Shown here: positions 34,196 to 46,952 of the stretch, in pieces
How positions within the stretch are numbered: position 1 is the first letter of the stretch
Layout of the letters: every line of letters begins with the position of its first letter
Source: Homarus americanus
Taxonomy: Eukaryota > Arthropoda > Malacostraca > Decapoda > Nephropidae
Direction: 5' to 3'
Assembly: GCF_018991925.1 (NCBI RefSeq)
Contig: NW_024744357.1
Span: 4,101,588-4,165,587, forward strand
Length of the DNA stretch: 64,000 bases
Translations under genes and position numbers: made by a program
The notes under the pieces: model-generated
The model's database searches: none
What the model was told of the DNA's origin: nothing
Seen by the model: only the letters and a program-made list of their open reading frames with translations

Positions 34196-37100
34196 CACAC
34201 AGATAAAGCTAAAGGCAAACACTCACAGCCAATCCCATTTCACAGAATTTGAGGCGTTATATAAACAGTAAGCTTTGCGTGATCTCCCTCTCAACAATCT
34301 TTAAAGTGTTCAGTGTTAGAAAATGTTGCGCACGTATTTATCAAAGTTCAACATTCTCAAGTTACTGGCTTCACACCTAGTACAGTATGTTCAAGTCACA
34401 AATTCATCTTGTGCCGATTAAAACTTTTCAATTTCTTCACAACACATTAATATTTTGTTCATGTGAATCAGTTCATTTTCCTTTGGACGTGTACAGAGTC
34501 CATGCAATAAACGTAACACCCACCACTACCCGTCTTTCATCAACAAGACTTCAATCTAAATGTTTTTGTCTAGTTTTCAAGCTCATGTAAGCACTCGTTC
34601 TACCTTATTTCCAGCAATAACTGTTCAACTACACAGACGAATAAATGTTCTTCCTCTAGTTAAGGAAGCGTCACCTCACCAGGACGAGGGTGCGTGCATC
34701 TAGTAAACACAACAACGGGCAATAGTCGCCGGTCGTGCAGGTCTAGAGGGGTCGCGCGTGGACTGACTCAATACTCGTCGTCCGAACTGGTAGCTGTGTC
34801 TGGTAGATATAAGACGCCGGGTTCACAACTCAGCTGTGGTGCTGGGAGTGGACTCTAGTGACTGCCGGGGTTGAGGGGGGGAGTAGGGGTATCAAGGGGC
34901 TGGAGGCACTGGAGAGCGGGCGACAACCAGGCAGTGTGGCTAGTCCCATGCTAACCGCTCACTCATAACCTAGAATGAACTATAAAATACTGGTAATATA
35001 TTTTTTTTGAGGTGAAGAAGATGATACACAAGAAATTAAACGTCTTTTAATACCAGTCCTTTGAACAATGGATGAACATATCATTGAATCTGATGAGAAA
35101 AAGAGACAACAGCCATTAAGTCGTTAAGGTATTATTTTCAAGCGAGAAACAGCCTTGCTAAACCACACAAACACCGAATGAGTCATAAACCTCATGCTTA
35201 ACTTCAACTCTTCAAAACACTCAATTGTAAGACATGAAACATTTATTGTACCAAAGCTTTACCTCTGTAGTTTATGTTAACTATCTTACTTTGGGATAAA
35301 CATGTAAGTGAACGTTTATTAACCCCTGGCAGGTTAAATCTGTCACATGCACCGAAATGATTATTAAACACATTGCTCTCTGAAGGACGCCCCTCTCCAT
35401 AAGATGATAAAATGAAACAGCTTAACAGATATCAGGACCCAAGTCAGCATGGAAAGTAAAAAAAAAAAATAATAATAATAAATTAAATCCGCTGAAGAGA
35501 ATAATGACTTTCAAAAGACCGATATGGTTGATAAAATAATACCCCCCCCCCCCCCCTACTCAAAACAAAAGAACTCCGATGGAATTACCAATACATAAAA
35601 GAGAGGCACCACAATAACAAATAGTTCTACACAAGTTACACCTCGGTGGTCAGGGCGGCTGCCGGCAAACACGAGAGAAAAACACGGGATGAAAACCGGT
35701 TTCTGGCGCCAAGTAGACTTGGCTGTACCATGGGTGTGCACGTGGTACTAAACACAGTCATCACGTGAGGCTGAACCCACACCCAGCTATACACACGTGG
35801 TTTCAGTTTTACTAAATATGGATAACTATCGAGGTGTTGTTCTCTACAAAACTTAAAGGTAATAAAAAATCACGTGAATAAATTTCTGGGAAAACAACTT
35901 TACTATAGTTATTTCCCTAGCAGTCATTATTATGTTGCCTAATTTTTTAATGTACATAGTTACATATTTACAGGCATAAGACAATTAGGTAGTTTACCGT
36001 CGTTAATTCATCTTAAACCACAAAAAACTCTACTAGACTGTCTCTCACTTGAACTGATGCAACTACCCGCCAAAATTTCCAAGACGAACCGGAACAACAA
36101 TTATGATATAACAAGCAAAGGTAACTCAGCCTAAATAGTAAAAAAAACGAAGCTTCATCCAAATTTCTTATCGATCTGTAAAGGCTTTTTCTCAACTGGC
36201 TAAACGGAAATTAATTAAGGGCGAACAAAAATAGCCCCCTTCCCCCAGTTCTGGTATTCCTTCATCCAGTCCTCATCGTTCCTTATCAATTTTTTATTTT
36301 TCTTAATCCAGTATTAGTTTTCCCCAATCCAGTTCTGAGTCTGCATGCTTTAGTTCCCTGTTTCGAGGCAACAAGTACTGTATAAGGGAGACCTTTTCGA
36401 GGACCCTGGTAGCTATGTAGTTGACCTTCAAGAAATACTCCTGTGGCCAGCGTCATTATCACGCTGAGAAACTGTATATTATATGACTGTTATATCCCCT
36501 TACGTCTTAAGTACGTTATTGACGTTGTTAAATAACCCGGAATGATCTTTTTCAAGGTTTAATTACCACTGCCACCACAACACCTGAGATATGAACACGG
36601 CTATACCCCATAACCTCTGGTCTCCTGCCTTGAGCGGTCGACGCCACGCTTCCCACCTCCAGCTGCACATTCCATACATTCTTCCATGTATTATCTACTT
36701 CATCATTCCCCTGTGATTCCTCAATATACTTTTCTGATTTGTAGACACCGATTTCTCTTCCTTGTCACGTTTTGTAAAGCGAAACATACTGCGGATGCTG
36801 ATTAGTTCGAGTAAGCGGGTCAGGAAGATGGTCACATTGGCGCCGTTGTAGAAACACAGGCTTAGGGCAAGTCTTACTGGACGACTGCCACTCGCATGAA
36901 TTTAAGTTACAATATAATTAAACACCTTTTAAATTACTATCTTCACAAACTAAAGAAATATTATTATTTTTTTCTAGATATCTCATAAGTAGGAAGGAGA
37001 AATATTACTTAATATATAAGAAAACATCGTGGTGATAAGGTTGGCAATACTGTAGTAAATACTTCATACTGTTGGGTGTGGTTGTATCCAGTCACCGGGA

Positions 37101-37503
37101 GGGGGCGACGGCCTCTAGGCACCCACTTCACCAAAATATTCCTGCACCCACACCAGGAACCTGATCGGAATTTTCATATCAAGATCACTGATTTGATTAT
37201 AAACAAGGCTTAGTGAGGTTCAGGGTTCAACAAGTCCACACCTTACCACACACACACACACACACACGATTACAATCCTACATCTGTTAAGGCAAAAATA
37301 TCTTTATGTGGTATGGCTGAACAATCAGAAAATGTGAATTAAAACAAGAGCCATAAAACTCAAGGATGGTCACATAATCAGAATATTTATCAACCATCAC
37401 CTTGGGTTGCTTGACGTACACGTAGCCTCGTCTATATACCGTTATGGTGAAAAAAAATTCCTTTATTAATATGTATTATAATCAACTGCTTTATCTCATG
37501 GTA
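33447..37503. other. Long non-coding stretch
   Basis: AT-rich with an (AAT)n microsatellite at 34136-34192, a GC-rich patch at 34690-34930, poly-A/poly-C runs at 35460 and 35543 and (CA)n at 37249-37267. Short frames show no domain. No element ends were recognised. Confidence 0.45.
34808..34840 (+). promoter_or_regulatory. Possible TATA plus initiator
   Basis: TATAAG at 34808 is followed about 26 bases later by AACTCAGCT, close to the arthropod initiator TCAGT, inside a GC-rich island (34690-34930) in AT-rich DNA. No downstream first exon was identified. Confidence 0.22.
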
Positions 37504-37701
37504 TAGGGGGATCAGAAAGTTACACTGCGTTTACGTTTTTTTTTATTAATTTCATATTTACTATAATATATAACATAGAGGATGTAATAAATGTTCAAAA
37601 TGATGTAGTAATGTTGCTGAATGTTTGGGTTCTTTCTGTTACATTACTCAGCACTAAGCGGGTAGTTTGCTTCGGTCTACGGTAACTTTTTGACCACCCT
37701 G
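37504..37701. mobile_element. Mariner-like MITE
   Basis: Left TAGGGGGATCAGAAAGTTAC and right GGTAACTTTTTGACCACCCTG (reverse complement CAGGGTGGTCAAAAAGTTAC) are inverted, with TA on each side, as for Tc1/mariner. 198 bp, no coding capacity. Confidence 0.6.
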
Positions 37702-37703
37702 TA

Positions 37704-39119
37704 TGTACACAATTAATTATATAATATATTATTTTATCAATAAGATTTTTTTCTTAAATTATTATTAAAATTAAAGGTCACTGAAAGTTTGCTCCACAGC
37801 CTTTACGTCCCGTTAGGAACAGTATAGATGCAGAACACTAGATATAAAACTTGATGTACACAAGGCCGCCTGCACTTCTTAAACTGTGCTGTCAATTACG
37901 TACTTATTTACATTTCCCTGGGCTGGGGGCACCTCGGGAACAAGTCAGCAGACTTTAGAACAGGAGGTGAAGACGATGTACACCCGCCCTCCTCATTCCT
38001 TATCTAGACGTTACATTATTTGTAGCTATGCCTATTTCAGTAGCATATGACCACTCTGATGTGATTTTCAAGCGATTTACTTCATTAAAAACTTACTAGA
38101 CTTTGGTGTTAAAGCAACTATATGAAGAAAACTTTTCCAAACCACAACATAAGCAGACATACCTCTCGTTAACAACACCTGACACCCGAACTACTATTAG
38201 ACAATAGGCCTTTTATGTCATTACAAATTATTAGATAACAGTGTCTTGTTGCCACTCAGACATTATAACCTAACTTCCTTGTGTGAAGGAGCGAGGGTAG
38301 GAAGTTGTTTATAAACATTTAACAAGGAATTAACTCTTCCTATTCATCTCTTTCTTACGTGGATTAAACTTGAATTGATAATCTTGCGGTCGGTTGATAC
38401 AAGAACCTTCCTCATTAGTGTGATGGGTAGGAGGTCGTGTTAACCTCAGGACGTATAGGGTTGTACAGGTTAGGTCAGGAAACATGTACAGAACACTGGT
38501 AGGTTCCATGTTAAATTGTCTGATAATTGTCACAACATTTAAGTCAACTGACTCGAGCTTACTCTTGACGTCGAAATTCTCCTTCGTATTTTTTGTGGTG
38601 GCTGGGAGATACAACTCCGGTTTGCTTGTGAAGAAAAACACGTACGAGATACTTTTACCCTTTGCTAACACAATAATATATTTTACTCTCCAGGGGGTGA
38701 ATTAATGACAAAGGGTAAGACTCGACCTTTGCACAAGAGGTCAACTCGAACAGCTGTAGACGTGGAAAAACAACAGAGTCAGTCGTTCATCACACAAGTT
38801 CCTGACACCAAAACAAGTTGTTACTTATCAAATAATGTTAAGCTGAAGAAGGTCTGCAAGCTGTACGGTTATTGAAGACGAGTTTCAGCCGTGGCCCACT
38901 AATGCCCAGGCATGATGCCTAACTGACCTTAACCAAGGTTTCTTTAATGTAGAATCCTTACCTTGACATAACCTACTACAGCATGCAGTCTATCAAGCTG
39001 GGGTGAGTCTAACGGATTTGACCTCAATCGGCCAGACAGTTACCCCTAATCGCCTTGCCAATACATAATAGATAAAGCTACAACAAGAGAAGAGAGATAG
39101 TTTTAGTTTAACAAATTTA
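37704..39119. other. Non-coding stretch
   Basis: The minus frame at 38671-38330 is 113 codons long but has no recognisable domain. Nothing else stands out. Confidence 0.35.
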
Positions 39120-41402
39120 TTGATAAAGCTTGGAGTACAGTTTGCCTATTCTGAGTAAGTCAGTCAGGTCTTGACACTGAGGGTGTCTCTATTAGCTACA
39201 TTAAAGGCTGATTTAAGGTCTATGAAGGCTGTATCGCCCGTATTATTAAACAACATCTTCCCTTGAAGAGGGTCGTCGTGTTTCAACCCGAGTTTTAAAC
39301 TAAATTAGTCCTGAGGGACCCCGCAGTACAGTACTTAACGGGGTGGTGTGGCGGTAAAATGAACTAATTCCAATAAAATTAATTTTATTGAAACACGACG
39401 ACCCTCTTCAGGGGAAGATGTTGTTTAATAATACGGGCGTCTGTGTCTTATCTTTTGCGTGAACAAGATATTCTGCAAAGCATATCTGTGTGCTGCACCC
39501 GGGCATGAACCCATACAGATTAGGGGCCACTTGGTCTTTGACTTGAAACATGAGACGGTTGAGAACAACTCTTTCAAGGACTTTACACATACAGGATGTG
39601 AGTGAAATGGGCCTGAAGTTTGGAGTTAGCTTAAGGGATTGGTACTATGTTTCCAAGCAGTGGATGGTTAAGGACCTCATTCAACAATCTCAGGGTGTTA
39701 TAGGTTATGCCATCCTCACCAGGGGAGGATGACTCACTTTTCATTAGTGCTGTTGTTAGCTCGTGGTACGTTATAGGAAACTGGTCGGTAAGGTCTGGTG
39801 AGGAACAGGCTATTTCAATATTGAAACCCCTATTAATGTGTGAGGTGTTAAGATATTGTTGTATGTCAGGAGGCAGGGAAGTGATTTGTGACACACTAGA
39901 CCATTGGTCTAATAGCATGTCAGCATATTCTGCAGGGCTGTGATGAAGCTGGACTGGGGTGGGTGACTTGGTAATGGCTCTAATTTTGTTCCACACTTCT
40001 ACTAGAGTGGTTGTTCTATCACTCTCCTGTAAGAATTGTTCCCAATAGGTGTTTCTCACCTGACCTTTGAGTTCACGAAATGCTCTGTTAGCGTTAGCTT
40101 TGAGGAATGCCAGGAGGTTATCACTAGTTTTATTTTGCTTAGAAGTGTTGTCAAGCTGTTCTACCTTCTCTCCTTCTTTGGTGAGGATGGGGTCAAGTGT
40201 CCACAGAGGTGGGTTAGTGCTGCCCCTCTTCCTCCTTGACTTAACCCAGGTGGTGTAATATGTGGTAATGACATTTACAAGATCACAGCAAAATTCATCC
40301 ACTGACCCAGGTGTATATCCAGCATACCATCTGTGGATGTAGGCCTTGAAGTGCAGCTTAAGATTATCTGGGATGTTAATTCTGAGCTTAGGATGGGGTT
40401 CACACTTGACAGCAGCAACAGTGTATTCAGTAAGTATTGCATAATGATCCCTGACTAGGTGGTCTGAGATGAGCTTAGCCTTGACATTACTGTCTATTAA
40501 GTTATACCAAATCACAAAATCAAGTCTGCCCCCCATCAGATGTGTCACTTTGTCTGTGTCGTATACAGTGATATTATGATTATTGATGTAATTCACGAAC
40601 ACCCTCCCATCAGAGTTACACTGGGCATCACCGAGGACAGTGTGACGAGAGTTAAAGTCATCCATACACAGCATAGCATTGTTACCTGATGGCTTTGGTA
40701 ACACGTCCGCTCGCAGTTCATTACACCGAACATGGATGTTATACAGCGAAAATTGACTGTTTGCTGTCTTTACTGTAAATTGTTGATAGTGAATACTTTC
40801 ATCATTGTGAGTTTGATCCATTTATAGACAAGACCATTCTTTACATAAGTGAGCAGGCTATTCCTGCTTCACTATTGTGTGCTGTAAACCCAGCTATCCT
40901 GGGTGCTGGATGTGCAAGGTTCTTGCAAACCAATTACATCAATGTAAAAAACTTTAACAAACCATTGTTGGTCATGAATTCTGCGGTTAACACCCCGGAT
41001 GTTCCATGAAAGGAACCTAAGCGTTCGTGTTACTCGTTCCACCTTGAACTGAGTATAGAGTGGCGCGTTAGCTTCATAGATCAACCTGATCAATAAGTTA
41101 ACCGTTTCAAATTCATCACCCCCGGAGTTCTTGATAATGCATCTCACAGCCCTTATTCCAGTAGGATTTGTATACACAGATTCTTCCTCCGAAAATATTG
41201 GAAGAAGTACAGGGTTATGGACAGTTTTCAGACCTGGGATTATTAAAGAGACCACGCTGGCAGTCTGGGGCTCATTCTCCCCATTCATGCTTCCATCACT
41301 ATCGGTCTCGCTCTGGCTACTCTCCCTCAAGTTGGCATCATTATGAGAGGAAGCACCAGCTCCTTCAGAAATCACATCTCTGATATATACAAGTTGAATC
41401 AA
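39120..41402 (-). mobile_element. Non-LTR retrotransposon family D (endonuclease plus start of RT), minus strand
   Basis: 41402-40872 ends with LRFLSWNIRGVNRR and VIGLQEPC, the start of an APE-type endonuclease. After a stop and a frameshift, 40821-39631 continues it (LCMDDFNSRHTVLGD, GGRLDFVIW, ISDHLVRDHYAI) and the linker to RT (SSPGEDGITYNTLRLL). 39590-39408 covers CKVLERVVLNRLMFQ and YGFMPGCST. A MITE (39237-39439) then interrupts the gene, and AFIDLKSAFNVANRD follows at about 39227-39180. RT beyond this is absent, so the 3' end is lost, unusual for a LINE. The acidic serine-rich N-terminus (41370-41280) could be the end of ORF1 or a linker. Confidence 0.82.
39237..39439. mobile_element. 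Long-inverted-repeat MITE inside LINE D
   Basis: About 51-bp near-perfect inverted repeats: GCCCGTATTATTAAACAACA...GTGTTTCAA at the left, its reverse complement at 39389-39439. The coding frame resumes exactly on both sides (KDKTQ before, DTAFIDLKSAF after). Only CG can be scored as possible duplication. Confidence 0.8.
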
Positions 41403-42079
41403 ATGTAAACTAATGTGACAATTTTACCGAATAAATAAACATCATAACACCATAGTTACCCAACCGGAACATAAGTATATAAAGAAAACCCGTCATTCAA
41501 ATTCGCTGGGTATACTTATCTAAACAATCGCAACTCTTATGCCACGTCGACTTATTTGTTCCATCTTATCTCCTCTATTCCCGGATTCAACTATTGGTTT
41601 TATCCTTTAAATTTGTACTGACAGGGAAGTTAATTGCTTTTATTTAAGATATATACTGGTTAATAATGGCTGTGTTATAAACAAATAGAACGCCGATGAT
41701 TCTTTTAATGATTATATTATTATTATTATCATTATTATTGTTATACTTTTGCCCATATAACATAAAATCAAAATTATATCACCTTGACTATAACTTATTA
41801 ACATATTTAATGTGTGTTTTTTACCTCAATAGTAAGTTCGAAATACATCATTGACTCGTGGCATCATAAGAAAACTGAACCCAATCTTTTATTTTCGTCA
41901 CCTGACACATTTAAATGTTTCGTGGCGTTATCCTGCGGCCCGTTTTATTATTCGACTTTTATAAATAAGGATAAATTGATATACAAATGAATAAACTAAT
42001 ATGAACAACATGACCCTATAATTGAAGCAAAACAGTACTGATTCTTCTGAACATAGCGTAGAGCATCACATGGCCATTG
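41403..42079. other. AT-rich non-coding stretch
   Basis: Contains a short (ATT)n tract at 41715-41738. No gene or element end is supported. Confidence 0.4.
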
Positions 42080-42450
42080 TGAGGCAACTCCACGATGATA
42101 TGAACGGCAGTGTCTCCTGTACAATGGCACCCAGTCTAAGTTCTTCACCATCCAAACGGGGGTTAAACAAGGGTGTGTACTGGCACCAACTCTCTTTTTA
42201 ATAATCTTGGCTGCCTTCCTTACTCGTGCTAGTGCCAATTTAGCCGGCTAGGTGGACATCGAGTACCGGATGAAGGATCTTTTCAACATAAGACGACTCC
42301 AGGCAGGAACAAACGTGTCGGCCGCTTCCATCACTGAACTTCAGTATGCAGACAACCTCACCCTTGTCGCTCACACTGAACGGGACCTACAGGAGATCTT
42401 AAACATCAACGCAGATACATATGCACACTTGGGCCTTGAGGCGAATGTAC
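42080..42450 (+). mobile_element. Internal fragment of non-LTR family A, copy 3
   Basis: Spans from VRQLHDDMNGSV through the catalytic box, here LQYADNLTLVAHTE (YADD to YADN), to AHLGLEANV. Both ends are truncated and the first half is frameshifted relative to the second. Confidence 0.85.
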
Positions 42451-43253
42451 TGTACATAAGTAAATGAATGTATAGATAAGTTTGCCTCGTCATCAGTATT
42501 CACTACAGTTATCATGATCAGCGTTTCACTTTAGTTAGGGAGCTCTTAGATAACCTATTTGCCACACATGTAAAACTAAGACTGAACAAGACCCTAAGAC
42601 GTAAATAATAACATACTATGAATTGGGTTTAGCTCGATATATGAGCCGGTTGATTTGACACACGTAGAACTGTAGATGCTAGCAGGGACGTTACAGCACT
42701 GTAGAGGAACCTTAACCCAAGGGAGAGTTACATTAAGTGGAGGACTAAGCTCTGATGAGGGGCATATGGCTTTTTATAAACTCGTATTTGGGCGTGGCTG
42801 TTGTGACGTCACTTTTTAAATTTAATTGATGAGTGATTTTTCCATACATGAATACCAACTGTTGGTTATATGCCAAACTTCATTAAGGCCTTTAGTTTCC
42901 AATCTTTAGAGCATTGCATTAACTGGAATAATGCCTCCTCAATATTACCTAGTAATTCAATTGATATTAGGAACATTATATAATCCAGTCTCATTAAACA
43001 TATCGAATCCGTCAACATGAATTTGAGTAATGGTATGTACAAACTGGATAATTTCGTAATTAAGAAGATTTGTAACCAGGTGAGAAGGTTGGGTCATCTT
43101 ACCCTCTGACCTGACTACCAACTTGATCTCACTCTCCTCTACTGTATATATATGCCTTGTTATGTATTTCTCCTTAGTCTGTACTCACCCCTGAAGATGT
43201 GAATTACACGAAAGCGCTTGGGAACTTCGTGTTTTCTTCTTTCCTTGTGGTAA
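42451..43253. other. Non-coding stretch before satellite
   Basis: AT-rich, no repeats or frames of note. Confidence 0.35.
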
Positions 43254-44780
43254 TCATCACTACATATAACACCATCCAGCATCACTACATATAACACCAC
43301 CCATCATCACTACATATAACATCATGCATCATCACTACATATAACACCATCCATCATCACTACATATAAACCATCCTATCATCACTACATATAACATCAT
43401 CCATCATTACAAATAACACCATCCATCATCACTACATATTATAACACCATCCAGCATCACTACATATAACACCACCCATCATCACTACATATAACATCTT
43501 GCATCATCACTACATATAACACCACCCATCATCACTACATATAACACCATCCATTATCACTACATATAACACCATCCATCATCACTACATATAACACAAC
43601 CCATCATCACTACATATAACACCACCCCATCATCACTACATATACATCTTGCATCATCACTACATATAACACCATCCATCATCACTACATATAAACACCA
43701 CCCATCATCACTACATATAACACCACCCATCATCATCACTACATATAACACGATCCATCATCACTACATATAACACCATCCATCATCACTACATATAACA
43801 CCATCCATCATCACTACATATAACACCATCCAACATCACTACATATAACACACCCATCATCACTACATATAACATCATCCATCATCACTACATATAACAC
43901 TCATCCATCATCACTACATATAACACCATCCAATCATCACTACATATAATCATCATGCATCATCACTACATATAACACCATCCATCATCACTACATATAA
44001 AACCCTCCCATCATCACTACATATAACACCATCCATCATCACTACATATAACACCATCCATCATCACTACATATAACACCATCCATCATCACTACATATA
44101 ACACCATCCATCATCACTACATATAACACCATCCATCATCACTACATATAACACCACCATCATCACTACATATAACACATATCCATCATCACTACATAAC
44201 ACCATCATCACTACATATAACACCATATCATCACTACACATAACCATCCATCATCACTACATATAACACCATCCATCATCACTACATATAACACCACCAT
44301 CATCACTACATATAACACCATCCATCATCATCACTACATATAACACGATCCATCATCACTACATATAACACCATCATCATCACTACATATACATCCATCA
44401 TCATCATCATACTACATATAACACCATCCATCATCACTACATATAACACCATCAGCATCTACATATAACACCATCCATCATCACTACATATAACACCACC
44501 CATCATCATCACTACATATAACACCATCCATCATCACTACATATAACACCATCCATCATCACTACATATAACACCACATCATCATCACTACATATAACAC
44601 CATCCATCATCACTACATATAACACCATCCATCATCACTACATATAACACCATCCATCATCACTACATATAACACCAACCATCATCACTACATATAACAC
44701 CATCCAGCATCACTACATATAACACCATCCATCATCATCACTACATATAACACGATCCATCATCACTACATATAACACCA
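43254..44780. repeat. 25-bp satellite (CATCACTACATATAACACCATCCAT)
   Basis: About 60 copies of a 25-bp unit with core ATCACTACATATAACACCAT. Some blocks are clean; others carry frequent one- to three-base indels. Ends at a GGTTAGGTTAGG tract. Confidence 0.95.
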
Positions 44781-45877
44781 GGTTAGGTTAGGTCAATTTC
44801 GTGTTGTCTGCTGTCACAATATCTTAACACCGTAGCCTCTCTGGACAAAACAACACCACCAATGCAGCTATAACGTTGTCACAAACGCTTATCCACGTCA
44901 CCCAAGTCTTCTACACATCACCTCGAGTATGACATAAGTGTGTAGTGAAGTATACCTTACTTAATAAGGTGACAGATTAATTGGTTGCAGTTCTATTAGG
45001 CCCCATAATTTCTACTCAGATTTAGGTCCTGTCTTAATGGGCCCATTTTTAATTCTAAGGAGCCCTAATGAGGGTAAGTTAGGGCTTAACAGGACGACGA
45101 CTAATTGAATCTGCAACCATAGATAGTAGGATAATTTTAATAGATGTTTGAAAATTACTTGAAAAAGCTAATAATGCAATTTTGTTTTATCACTGAATCC
45201 TGCCCTCCGAAATTAAGACTACCTAGTATACAAAATTATCCTTTCGGTGGAACGCGATATTTGGTAAACTTGTAGTATGATCATTAGATAGTAAGAGATA
45301 AGAGGGTTACCTTGTCTCTGATTCATGGATTAGAAGAGTATTGCAAATATCCTCATTCCTGATCGACATAGATGTGTAGTTGTAGACAATCAAAGACAAA
45401 AGTCGTGTCCGAAGATTAAATATAACTGTGTTCTTTAAACTGAACAGAGTAGTATTAGGATAAATAAGAAAAAAGTAAGAATTGCAGAAGTAAATATATA
45501 AAATTTATGAAAATATCAAAATGAAAGGAAAAGCGGATTGCCTTGGGTTACAGATGAAGTGTGTAAATAAAACATAAGTTATCATGATATATTTACTCCT
45601 CTTTAGAGACATACACACTGATACAGAAACATATCAGAGGAGGCAGTTATGAACTCAAGTGCACAGATAAATTGCATTGAATAAGCGTATGAATTTCAGG
45701 AAATTAGTAAGAATATTCAAATAATGCCAGCTGTCCTTCCCTCCACAATGAAGGGACGAAAGTGGCCAGACCGTTTATGTCACGCATTTAGATAGAGAGA
45801 GGGAGTGGACCAGCCAGCTATAGTTCAGGTGACGTCACTGCGCAGACTGTCCCCCCCCCGACCTGTCTACATTGAGG
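44781..45877. other. Non-coding stretch between satellite and protease gene
   Basis: AT-rich; no gene is supported. The 150 bases nearest the protease gene are more GC-rich with a poly-C run at 45850. Confidence 0.4.
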
Positions 45878-46822
45878 TCACATCAAACGAATGTCGGTAA
45901 CAAAGCAGTTACAGCCCCTCTTGAAGTATAATTTTCCTTCAAAGTAGTCCAAGGCGCAGCCGTACTTGGCCAATGTATTTGCGCCAAGAACAAAATCCCT
46001 ATTTGGAGGAAAGCTGTTTCCCAGTTGCCCGCTGTGTATAAATATGTTGGGGCCCATTTTTATCCTAACTCTTTCTGGACGAACATATAACCCCAATTTA
46101 TTTCTCCAACATTCTTCCGAAATGTAAAAACCGTCTGTACCAGAGTCGATGAGGATACTGAGTGAGGGCTTTTTCAAGGCTTCAGTTGCGTGAGCCTTGA
46201 GAGTGTAAAGAACATATTGGTCATTGACGGGACGGTTGAGCACCTTAGGATTGGTGAAATATAAGGTGGAGAATTTTCTGTTGAAGGTTTGGATGACACG
46301 TTTATTATAGAGCGTGTTGCTGTCCAGCAATATGGGCGGGAGGTTAGTAAGGCCAGCATCTTTTGGTGTGATATATATACTGCATTTAAAAGATATTCCA
46401 TTTATAAACCTTACCTCGATGTTTTTCGCCAACCAAATATCAATGAACAAGCACGAATTCCACGTCTGGAGCTCCAGTTTATTTGTTTGGGTTGCCTGCT
46501 GTAAAATGTCGACTTTTTTAGCCGATGCGTAGTTCATCAAAAATTAATTGGTGCCTGAATCCACAAACATGGTACATGGGCGATTATTAATAAATCCATT
46601 AACCGTACATAGGCCTTTCAGATGTACACGTGGCATGTTATTGAGGTTTGGCCATCGTGTTTCCCGTGGGGGCGGGTCCAAGAAGAGGGTCAGAGTACCA
46701 CGTACAGACACTTGAGGACGATTCTTGAAAAAACGCTGTAACATTAGACGCTTACTCCTCCTGACCCCGAGAGGAGGCACTTCCCTGGATCGTAACTGTT
46801 TAGACCGAGTTATCTTTCCCAT
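45878..46822 (-). CDS. Tandem retropepsin-like aspartic protease, intronless, one in-frame stop
   Basis: From ATG 46822 a basic N-terminus (MGKITRSKQLRSR) leads into VNGFINNRPCTMFVDSGTN, a retropepsin active-site strand with DSGT. A TAA (46546-46544) follows, but the same frame continues without break to 45878: a flap-like region, LPPILLDSNTLYNKRV, then a second active site SILIDSGTDGFYISEE and the closing PNRDFVLGANTLAKYGCALD, which matches the retropepsin I-L-G region. One chain thus holds two DSGT modules of about 110-130 residues, like the two lobes of pepsin, whereas retroviral-type proteases are normally homodimers of one module. No gag, zinc knuckle, RT or integrase lies next to it. 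About 314 residues if the stop is read through or is a local error. It may be a domesticated gene, a decayed one, or part of an unknown element. Confidence 0.6.
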
Positions 46823-46952
46823 AATTATATTAACGTTGAATATATACTGTATATATATAGAGAGAGAGAGATAGATAAACAGACGTGAATACTAATGCAA
46901 CGGCTGACAGGGCTACTGACAGAGTATATTATATAAGATGATTGGAACATTC

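Noticed and set aside
38330..38671. Minus-strand frame of 113 codons
   Set aside because: No recognisable motif, no splice or promoter context; length is within chance for this composition.
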